NCBI GenBank assembly: GCA_007129225.1
Contig: SKVX01000470.1
Location: forward strand, 1 to 5,993
Reading direction: 5' to 3'
Source: Halomonas sp.
GTDB lineage: Bacteria; Pseudomonadota; Gammaproteobacteria; Pseudomonadales; Halomonadaceae
Length of the DNA stretch: 5,993 nt
Below, in pieces: positions 1 through 5,340 of this stretch. The notes below the pieces were generated by a model. It did not search any database, was not told the origin of the DNA, and saw only the letters and a list, made by a program, of their open reading frames with translations. Within the stretch, counting starts at the first letter, position 1. Each line of letters opens with the position of its first letter. The translations under genes and the position numbers were made by a program.

Positions 1-1028
1 TGACCAGCAGCGACAGCCAGCTGCGCTGGATCGGACCCGACAAGGGAGCCATTCATCTCGCCACCGCTGCCATCGTCAACGCCATCTGGGACCTGTGGGC
101 AAAATCGGAGCAGAAGCCGGTCTGGAAGCTGTTGGCAGACATGAGCCCGGAAGCCTTGGTGAACAGCCTCGACTTCCGTTTCGTCAGCGATGCGCTGACC
201 CCACAGGAAGCGCTGGCCATGCTCAAGCGCAACGCGGCGGGCAAGGCCCGTCGGGAGCAGGAGATGCGCGAGCACGGCTATCCGGGCTACACCACTTCGG
301 CCGGCTGGCTTGGCTACCCGGACGACAAGGTTCGCAAGCTGGCCCGCGAGGCCCTGGCCGAAGGCTGGACGCACTTCAAGCAGAAGGTGGGCGGCAACCT
401 CGAGGAGGATCGGCGCCGCGCCCAGATCCTGCGCGAGGAGATCGGCTGGGAGCGTCCGCTGATGATGGACGCCAACCAGGTCTGGGACGTGGACGAGGCG
501 ATCGCCAACATGCGCGTGCTTGCCGAGTTCGACCCGCTGTGGATCGAGGAGCCGACCAGCCCCGACGACATCCTCGGTCATGCCGAGATTCGCCGGCGCC
601 TGGCGCCGATCGGCGTGGCCACCGGCGAACATTGCCACAACCGGGTGATGTTCAAGCAGATGCTCCAGGCCGGCGCCATCGACTATTGCCAGGTGGATGC
701 CGCCCGCCTCGGCGGCCTCAACGAGGTCATCGTGGTGCTGCTGATGGCGGCCAAATACGGCGTGCCGGTCTGCCCCCATGCCGGCGGGGTGGGTCTCTGC
801 GAATACGTGCAGCATGTCTCGATCTTCGACTACATCGCCGTTTCCGGATCGCTGGAGGGGCGCATTCTCGAATACGTCGACCACCTCCACGAGCATTTCA
901 TTGACCCCGTGGTGGTCCGCAACGGTCGCTATCAGGTTCCCACGGCCCCGGGCTACAGCATCACCATGCACCCCGACTCGCTGGCACGGCACGCCTATCC
1001 CGGCGGCGCCGCCTGGCAAGAAACCTGA
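1..1028 (+). CDS. L-fuconate dehydratase-like enolase superfamily protein (5' truncated by window edge)
   Basis: Sugar-acid dehydratase that in its characterised relatives removes water from L-fuconate to give 2-keto-3-deoxy-L-fuconate in the cytoplasm. The first full codon is at nt 3; 341 residues and the stop are present. By comparison with the remembered Xanthomonas campestris enzyme (about 441 aa), roughly 92 N-terminal residues, the capping domain, lie upstream. Catalytic positions in the fragment match that enzyme with a constant offset: Lys126/Lys128 (KQK on barrel strand 2), metal ligands Asp156 (MMDAN), Glu182 (WIEEPTSPDD) and Glu209 (TGEH), and general acid His259 (PHAGGVGLCE). The stretch EYVDHLHEHFIDPV near the C-terminus is also typical of fuconate dehydratases. 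No frameshift is visible. A PdxA-like gene follows after 34 nt, so the two are probably cotranscribed. The family is secure. L-fuconate is the likely substrate, but related aldonates cannot be excluded, since no fucose dehydrogenase, lactonase or aldolase gene is in view. Confidence 0.9.
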   Translation, partial: TSSDSQLRWIGPDKGAIHLATAAIVNAIWDLWAKSEQKPVWKLLADMSPEALVNSLDFRFVSDALTPQEALAMLKRNAAGKARREQEMREHGYPGYTTSAGWLGYPDDKVRKLAREALAEGWTHFKQKVGGNLEEDRRRAQILREEIGWERPLMMDANQVWDVDEAIANMRVLAEFDPLWIEEPTSPDDILGHAEIRRRLAPIGVATGEHCHNRVMFKQMLQAGAIDYCQVDAARLGGLNEVIVVLLMAAKYGVPVCPHAGGVGLCEYVQHVSIFDYIAVSGSLEGRILEYVDHLHEHFIDPVVVRNGRYQVPTAPGYSITMHPDSLARHAYPGGAAWQET

Positions 1029-1050
1029 GCCGACTCCCGAAAAGCCCTGG

Positions 1051-1059
1051 AAGGAGAGG
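1051..1059 (+). promoter_or_regulatory. Ribosome binding site fixing the PdxA-like start
   Basis: AAGGAGAGG lies just upstream of the ATG at 1063, with the AGGAG core (1052-1056) six bases away. The reading frame is open further upstream to about 778, but that extension lies inside the dehydratase gene and has no comparable site. The protein from 1063 begins directly before the family's N-terminal TLGDPAGIGPE motif, which settles the start. Confidence 0.85.
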
Positions 1060-1062
1060 AAC

Positions 1063-2073
1063 ATGACTACACCCCGCCCCTGCATCGCCTTGACCCTGGG
1101 CGACCCCGCCGGCATCGGCCCTGAGCTGGTCGCCCGGCTGCTCGCCGAACGAGGAACGGCGGATCAGGCCGCGATCGTCGTGGTCGGCGACCCCTGGCTG
1201 TGGCAGGAAGGCCAGCGCATCGCCGGCACCCATCTCGATCTTCCCGAGATCGACGATATGGCACAGGCCCGCGAGCTTTCCGGGCCCGCCCTGTTCCCCC
1301 TGCATACGCTGGATCGCGACCAAGCGGAGTATGGCCAGGTCTCGCCGGTTTGCGGCGCCTCGGTGCTGAAGGTACTGGCTCACTGCCTGGATGCCGCGAA
1401 CGACGGTCACATCGACGCCATCTGCTTTGCGCCCCTCAACAAGCTGGCCATGAAGCAGGGCGGCTTGAAGCATGAGGACGAGCTGCACTTCCTGGCCGAG
1501 TACCTGGGCGTCACCACCGATGTCTGCGAGTTCAATACGCTGGGCAACCTCTGGACATCGCGCATCTCGTCCCATGTCCCGCTTGCCGAGGCCGCCCGCC
1601 ATGTGACCCACGAACGCATCATGAGCGCCACGCGACTGATCCACGAGGCGCTGATCGCCAGCGGCCTGGAACACCCGAGGATCGCGGTCGCGGCACTCAA
1701 CCCCCACGCCGGCGAGGGAGGCACCTGTGGTCGCGAGGAGATCGACATCATTGCCCCTGCCGTCGAGGCCTGCGTCGGTGCCGGCTATCCCGCCCAGGGG
1801 CCCTTCCCCGCCGACACGCTATTCCGGCGCGCACGTGACGGGGAGTTCGATGGCGTGGTGACCATGTATCACGACCAGGGCCAGATCGCGCTGAAGCTGC
1901 TCGGCTTCGAGCGCGGTGTCACCGTACAGGGCGGCCTGCCGATTCCCGTCACCACTCCCGCCCATGGGACGGCTTTCGATATCGCCGGCCAAGGCAAGGC
2001 CAACGTCCAGGCCATACGGCACGCCTTCGATATCGCCTGTCGCATGGGCCGTCACCGACTCGAAAACGGTTGA
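1063..2073 (+). CDS. pdxA: PdxA-family NAD-dependent dehydrogenase (atypical pdxA paralog)
   Basis: 336-aa cytoplasmic, metal-dependent dehydrogenase of the PdxA family (the symbol is for the family only). PdxA oxidises 4-phosphohydroxy-L-threonine in vitamin B6 synthesis; paralogs act on 4-phospho-D-threonate/erythronate (PdxA2) or on terephthalate dihydrodiol (TphB). Visible motifs: TLGDPAGIGPE (11-21), APLNK (123-127), ISSHVPL (168-174), NPHAGEGG (213-220), GPFPADT (246-252), MYHDQG (268-273) and TPAHGTAFDIAGQGKA (298-313). The metal ligands His171, His215 and His270 match E. coli His166, His211 and His266. Unlike E. coli PdxA, the GHTE segment that grips the substrate phosphate is replaced by DELH (139-142), and the Arg of the FIRTS motif is Val296. 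A catabolic role is therefore more likely than B6 synthesis. It sits 34 nt after the fuconate dehydratase-like gene and ends at TGA 2071-2073. The family is certain; the substrate is not known. Confidence 0.88.
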   Translation: MTTPRPCIALTLGDPAGIGPELVARLLAERGTADQAAIVVVGDPWLWQEGQRIAGTHLDLPEIDDMAQARELSGPALFPLHTLDRDQAEYGQVSPVCGASVLKVLAHCLDAANDGHIDAICFAPLNKLAMKQGGLKHEDELHFLAEYLGVTTDVCEFNTLGNLWTSRISSHVPLAEAARHVTHERIMSATRLIHEALIASGLEHPRIAVAALNPHAGEGGTCGREEIDIIAPAVEACVGAGYPAQGPFPADTLFRRARDGEFDGVVTMYHDQGQIALKLLGFERGVTVQGGLPIPVTTPAHGTAFDIAGQGKANVQAIRHAFDIACRMGRHRLENG

Positions 2074-2107
2074 GCCAACGGGCAAAATGTTCTACACCTT
2101 AAAATGA

Positions 2108-2123
2108 ATTATGTGTTCATAAT
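2108..2123. promoter_or_regulatory. Candidate operator palindrome overlapping a -10-like hexamer
   Basis: ATTATG-TGTT-CATAAT is a perfect 6-bp inverted repeat with a 4-base centre in the AT-rich part of the gap. The right arm CATAAT (2118-2123) matches the TATAAT consensus at five of six positions. I see no good -35 box at the expected distance, which would fit an activator-dependent promoter. A wider imperfect inverted repeat (AATTATGT 2107-2114, ACGTAATT 2134-2141, one mismatch) frames the same area. Overlap of operator and -10 is typical of repressor control by families such as GntR or IclR, but I cannot assign a regulator. Confidence 0.4.
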
Positions 2124-2179
2124 GACATGTTGGACGTAATTGCCACGACCTGGAAGAGCCAGCGCCCCCCTCGGGAAGG

Positions 2180-2208
2180 CGCGGCTTCATCCGGCAGGGA
2201 GAGCCGCG
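2180..2208 (+). promoter_or_regulatory. Hairpin in the dctP leader
   Basis: CGCGGCT (2180-2186) and AGCCGCG (2202-2208) form a perfect 7-bp GC-rich stem with a 15-nt loop. No U-run follows, so it is not a standard intrinsic terminator. It lies 89 nt before the dctP start and would be in the mRNA leader if transcription begins near 2130. A role in mRNA stability or attenuation is possible but not shown. Confidence 0.35.
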
Positions 2209-2297
2209 ACAAGGGCACCATGCGTGCCTGACAAGAGCTACGACAGGAACCACGACAAGAACAACAGCGCATCAACGACAGCAAACGGAGAACAATC

Positions 2298-3350
2298 ATG
2301 AAGAAGCACGCCAGCAAGCTGCTCTGCACCCTCTCGATCTCAGCCTTGTTCGCCCCATTGGCCCTGGCCCAGAGTTACGAGGCGACCCTGGCCCACCCGC
2401 ATCAGAACTACGGGGTACAAGCCGCCGAGGCCTTCAAGAACCATGTCGAGGCGGCCACCGATGGCGAACTGACCATCAACCTGGTGCGCCATGGCGCGCT
2501 TGGTGGCGACCGGGAGATTACCGACCAGCTACGCCTCGGTGAGCTGGAGTTCAACCTCCCGGGCGCTGGCGGTATCGCCAGTATCTTTCCCCATGCTCAG
2601 GTCCACAGCTGGCCATTCCTGTTCACCGAGCGCAGCGTGTTCTGGGCACTGCCCCAGGACCCCGAGTACATGCAGCTGACCCGCGACGAGCTGCTCGATG
2701 CCAGCGGCGGCACCATTCGCCTGCTGTCACTAATGGAGAACTCGATCCGCCACCTCTATACCACCCGCGGCCCGATTCGCACTCCCGCTGACATGCAGGA
2801 GCACGCCATCAAGATGCGCACCCAGGCCGTACCGCTGCACCAGGAGCTATTCGAGGCGCTGGGTGCTGCGCAGATCGTCACGGTTTCCGCGCCGGAACGC
2901 TATTCGGCACTGCAGAGTGGCCTTATCGACGGCCTCGAGGGCGGCTTGTCCTCCGCCTGGGATGCCGGCCTGATGGAAGTCGCCGATTATGTCTCCCTCA
3001 CCGGCCACATGTACGAGTATCTGTGGCTGGTATCCAACAACGACTTCTATGAAAGCCTGCCTGAAGCACACCGTCAGGCGGTGGACGAGGCCGCCATCAT
3101 AGCCGCAACCACGAGCAATGCGATCAGCTTCCAGGATGACAACGAGGCCCTGGAACTGATGGCCGAGGCAGGCAAGGAAATCTACGTGCCCACCGTTGAT
3201 GAGCTGAGCCAGTGGCAGGAGATCGCCGTGCCGGCGGCCCGCGACTTCATCGAGGAGGAGGTGCCCGAGTCGTACATCGAGGCGACGCTAGCCGCCCTCG
3301 AGCGGACCGAGCAGCGCATAGCGGGTTTAAAGGGAACCACTTCCGACTGA
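2298..3350 (+). CDS. dctP: TRAP transporter substrate-binding protein (DctP family)
   Basis: 350-aa periplasmic binding protein that captures a carboxylate ligand and delivers it to the DctQM membrane complex. Residues 1-24 are a classic Sec signal peptide: basic MKKHASK start, hydrophobic core and an ALA|Q cleavage site after Ala24. The mature part has the DctP fold signatures: a Pro/Arg loop RGPIRTPADMQ (157-167), then IKMRTQ with Arg174, the position that in family structures makes a salt bridge with the ligand carboxylate, then a VSAPERYSALQSGLIDGLEG segment (196-215). The usual family motif around DGQENP reads GLEGGLSSAW here (212-221), which suggests a divergent ligand pocket. The start is supported by GGAG at 2287-2290, seven bases before ATG. 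It is followed by a strong hairpin and then dctM, a layout that commonly lets the binding protein be made in excess. The ligand cannot be read from sequence; a sugar acid fits the neighbours. Confidence 0.92.
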   Translation: MKKHASKLLCTLSISALFAPLALAQSYEATLAHPHQNYGVQAAEAFKNHVEAATDGELTINLVRHGALGGDREITDQLRLGELEFNLPGAGGIASIFPHAQVHSWPFLFTERSVFWALPQDPEYMQLTRDELLDASGGTIRLLSLMENSIRHLYTTRGPIRTPADMQEHAIKMRTQAVPLHQELFEALGAAQIVTVSAPERYSALQSGLIDGLEGGLSSAWDAGLMEVADYVSLTGHMYEYLWLVSNNDFYESLPEAHRQAVDEAAIIAATTSNAISFQDDNEALELMAEAGKEIYVPTVDELSQWQEIAVPAARDFIEEEVPESYIEATLAALERTEQRIAGLKGTTSD

Positions 3351-3368
3351 CCCTTCGCCCACGCGTGT

Positions 3369-3411
3369 TCTCCCCTTCCCACTGCGAGCCTCTCACGGCG
3401 GGAAGGGGAGA
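3369..3411 (+). promoter_or_regulatory. Intercistronic stem-loop between dctP and dctM
   Basis: TCTCCCCTTCCC (3369-3380) and GGGAAGGGGAGA (3400-3411) are perfect 12-base inverted complements separated by 19 nt. The loop can add a small GAG/CTC stem (3386-3388 with 3392-3394). There is no U-run after the stem, so simple intrinsic termination is unlikely. Its position, 19 nt after the dctP stop, fits a 3' mRNA-stabilising or partial-termination element that raises binding-protein output over the permease genes. Confidence 0.7.
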
Positions 3412-3431
3412 CTCCATCCTTCGGCTCGGCT

Positions 3432-3436
3432 GGGAG
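3432..3436 (+). promoter_or_regulatory. Ribosome binding site supporting a GTG start for dctM
   Basis: GGGAG ends five bases before GTG at 3442. The alternative in-frame ATG at 3457 has no purine-rich site in front of it, so the GTG start is preferred. CTCCC at 3370-3374, in the left arm of the upstream hairpin, is the exact complement of this site. Confidence 0.6.
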
Positions 3437-3441
3437 TTGCC

Positions 3442-4737
3442 GTGATCGCGCTATATATGCTCATTGCCCTGGTCGGGCTGATCATCATCGGTGCGCCCGT
3501 CTTCATGGCGATGGCCGGGGCATCCTTGATCCACTACTGGGACACCGGCCGCGAGGCGACGATGAACATTCTCACCCTGAGGATGTTCGACGGAATGACC
3601 TCCTTCACCTTCCTGGCCATTCCGCTGTTCCTGTTGGCCGGGGAGATCATGTCCCGCGGGGGATTGACCGACCGCCTGATGGACCTGGCCCGAGCACTGG
3701 TCGGGCATTTCAAGGCGGGGCTTGCCCAGGTCAATATTGCCTCCAGCCTGTTCTTCTCCAGTATTTCCGGGTCGGCCTATGCCGATGTTGCGGCCATGGG
3801 CCCCGTCATGATCCCGGCCATGCAGAAAGAGGGCTATCCCCGCGGCTTTGCCGGTGCACTGACCGCCGCATCGGCGACCCTGTCGCCGCTGTTTCCACCC
3901 AGTATTGTCCTCATCATCTACGGCTCGGCCTTCAGTGTTTCCATCGGCGCCCTGTTCGCCGCCGGGCTGACCATCGCCCTGACCCTGACCCTGCTGTTCG
4001 GCTTGGTCACCTACGCCATGGTATGGCGCTACGGCATCCCCACCCATGGCTGGCTGGGTGTGAGAGAGTTGGCCCGTACCTTTTTCAAGGCCGCCATTCC
4101 TCTGGGCATGCCAATCATCGTGGTGGGCGGCATTCTGGGTGGCTTCTTCACCGCCACCGAGGCCGCCTCGGTGGCGGTGGCCTATGGCCTGGTGGTCACC
4201 GTCGGGATCTATCGCACCATTCGCCTGCGTGAACTGATTCCGATCCTTCGCCAGACCGCCATCACCAGTGCCGCCATCACCATCCTGGTGGGCGTGGCGG
4301 CGATGTTTTCCTATGTAGTGGTACGGCGCAACATCCCCACTCAGGTGGTGGAATTCCTGCTGCAGATCACCCAGTCGCCCATCGGCATCGTGGCGCTGAT
4401 CATTCTGATACTGCTGATCGCCGGCATGTTCATCGATCGCAACTCGAACCTGCTGCTGCTAGGGCCGATCATCATCCCCATCTTCACCATGGAGCTGGGC
4501 TTCAGCGACGTCCAGACGGCGATGATCATCATCTCTGCCCTGGGGGTCGGGCACCTGACGCCGCCCTTCGGCGGCACCCTGCTCACGGCCTCCCTGGTGG
4601 GCAAGATGTCGGTGGCGGAAATCAGCCGCTATGCCTGGCCCTTCATTCTGGTCAAGGTCGTGCTGACCGCGCTGATCGTGGCGATTCCGGCCCTCAGCGA
4701 GGCTCTGCCTCGCGCCCTTGGCTTCGGAGGCATGTGA
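3442..4737 (+). CDS. dctM: TRAP transporter large permease subunit (DctM family)
   Basis: 431-aa inner-membrane protein, the usual length for DctM, forming the sodium-coupled transport path of the TRAP system with DctQ. It is almost entirely hydrophobic, with about eleven to twelve membrane segments by eye. Family signatures are clear: FLAIPLFLLAGEIM (57-70), SGSAYADVAAMG (109-120) followed by PVMIPAM and GYPRGFA, FPPSI (151-155), TATEAAS (237-243), NLLLLGPIIIPIF (336-348) and GHLTPPFGGTLL (370-381). GTG at 3442 is the chosen start because GGGAG precedes it; a start at ATG 3457 would shorten the protein by only five residues. The gene lies between dctP and dctQ, the reverse of the common P-Q-M order. 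Its stop is one base from the dctQ start, so the two subunits are probably translationally coupled. Confidence 0.93.
   Translation: MIALYMLIALVGLIIIGAPVFMAMAGASLIHYWDTGREATMNILTLRMFDGMTSFTFLAIPLFLLAGEIMSRGGLTDRLMDLARALVGHFKAGLAQVNIASSLFFSSISGSAYADVAAMGPVMIPAMQKEGYPRGFAGALTAASATLSPLFPPSIVLIIYGSAFSVSIGALFAAGLTIALTLTLLFGLVTYAMVWRYGIPTHGWLGVRELARTFFKAAIPLGMPIIVVGGILGGFFTATEAASVAVAYGLVVTVGIYRTIRLRELIPILRQTAITSAAITILVGVAAMFSYVVVRRNIPTQVVEFLLQITQSPIGIVALIILILLIAGMFIDRNSNLLLLGPIIIPIFTMELGFSDVQTAMIIISALGVGHLTPPFGGTLLTASLVGKMSVAEISRYAWPFILVKVVLTALIVAIPALSEALPRALGFGGM
4726..4730 (+). promoter_or_regulatory. Ribosome binding site fixing the dctQ start
   Basis: GGAGG inside the last codons of dctM stands eight bases before ATG 4739. 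It rules out the in-frame TTG at 4718, which lies upstream of this site and would overlap dctM by 20 bases. Confidence 0.75.
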
Positions 4738-4738
4738 T

Positions 4739-5296
4739 ATGACCGCCAGCAATGTCAGTCATGCGCTGAGGCGCTTCGTCCAGGCCATCGACCTGCTGGC
4801 CCACTGGGTCGACAGGGCACTCCAGGCCATCCTGGTGGTAGTGATGTCGAGCATCTTCCTGCTGATGTTTGCCCAGGTACTGCTGCGCTACGTCATCCAC
4901 TCTCCGTTCGCCTGGATCGAGGAGGTGGCCGCCTATCAACTGCCGATCCTGGCGCTGTGGGGAGCGGCCGTGTGTATACGCCACGGCTCTCATCTGCAGG
5001 TCGACCTGCTACTCAATGCACTGCCCAGGTTGCTCAGAAGTCTGTTCGTCATCGCCATCCACCTGCTGATCTTCTATTTCGCCCTGAAGGTCTACCAGTC
5101 GGGCCATGCCCTGGTGGAACTGGGGCGTAACGAACTTGTTACCAGCCGCACCTTCTCGCTCTACTGGCCACGCATGACCATAGTGCTGGGCGGTGCCTTC
5201 ATCATGTTCCAGTCCGCGGTCGTGGTCCTCAAAGAGGTGGCCGGCCTGTTCGGCGCCAACCCGGACGATGACGACGACCGCTCCAGCGAAGCCTGA
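4739..5296 (+). CDS. dctQ: TRAP transporter small permease subunit (DctQ family)
   Basis: 185-aa inner-membrane protein that pairs with DctM and stabilises the TRAP transport complex. Four membrane segments are visible at about 27-47, 63-80, 101-119 and 145-165. The family signature runs from QVLLRY (46-51) through Trp59-Ile-Glu-Glu and ALWGAAVCIRHGSHLQVDLL (72-91); the RxGxHxxVD part is diagnostic. The C-terminal tail is acidic, with five consecutive Asp (176-180), and probably cytoplasmic. The start at ATG 4739 follows the dctM stop by one base and has a good GGAGG site; the longer TTG alternative at 4718 is less likely. Length is normal for the family. The next gene begins 44 nt downstream, close enough for one operon. 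Confidence 0.9.
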   Translation: MTASNVSHALRRFVQAIDLLAHWVDRALQAILVVVMSSIFLLMFAQVLLRYVIHSPFAWIEEVAAYQLPILALWGAAVCIRHGSHLQVDLLLNALPRLLRSLFVIAIHLLIFYFALKVYQSGHALVELGRNELVTSRTFSLYWPRMTIVLGGAFIMFQSAVVVLKEVAGLFGANPDDDDDRSSEA

Positions 5297-5327
5297 ATGT
5301 GGGCACAAGCAATGCTTACGACAATCG

Positions 5328-5335
5328 AAAGGAGG
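5328..5335 (+). promoter_or_regulatory. Strong ribosome binding site of the hydroxyacid dehydrogenase gene
   Basis: AAAGGAGG is close to the full anti-16S consensus and ends five bases before ATG 5341. It is among the best Shine-Dalgarno sites in the window, suggesting efficient translation of this gene within the transporter transcript. Confidence 0.75.
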
Positions 5336-5340
5336 CATTC

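Larger units (their letters stand above)
2074..2297. other. 224-nt non-coding region, probable promoter and leader of the TRAP genes
   Basis: This is the only sizeable gap in the window. Its first 70 bases are clearly AT-richer than the flanks and hold a palindrome with a -10-like hexamer. The middle holds a GC-rich hairpin. The last 90 bases are an A/C-rich leader with repeated GACAAG-type words. No convincing rho-independent terminator follows the PdxA-like gene, so readthrough from upstream is possible. The size and content suggest a second promoter for dctP and the genes beyond it. No credible ORF fills the space. Confidence 0.6.

Noticed and set aside
95..904. Long + strand ORF rich in Arg, Gly and Pro overlapping the dehydratase
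   Set aside because: It is the alternate-frame shadow of a high-GC gene; the frame beside it carries all the enolase-superfamily catalytic residues.
778..1062. Upstream extension of the PdxA-like reading frame
   Set aside because: It overlaps the dehydratase gene, is of low-complexity shadow composition, and the family's N-terminal motif begins right after ATG 1063, which has its own ribosome binding site.
961..1707. Long - strand ORF of 248 codons opposite the PdxA-like gene
   Set aside because: It is antisense to a gene with clear family motifs and shows no recognisable domain or start signal; typical of high-GC antisense frames.
2180..2208. Terminator after the PdxA-like gene
   Set aside because: The 7-bp stem has a long loop and no T-run, and lies over 100 nt past the stop codon; it is described only as a leader hairpin.
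2127..2231. A 34-codon ORF in the gap before dctP, starting MLDVIATTWK
   Set aside because: It has no ribosome binding site, starts almost at the possible transcription start, and its sequence resembles no family I know. It looks like chance reading through the leader.
5311..5339. AATGC/GCATT inverted repeat around the ribosome binding site of the last gene
   Set aside because: A five-base stem with a 19-nt loop is expected by chance and would be weak.
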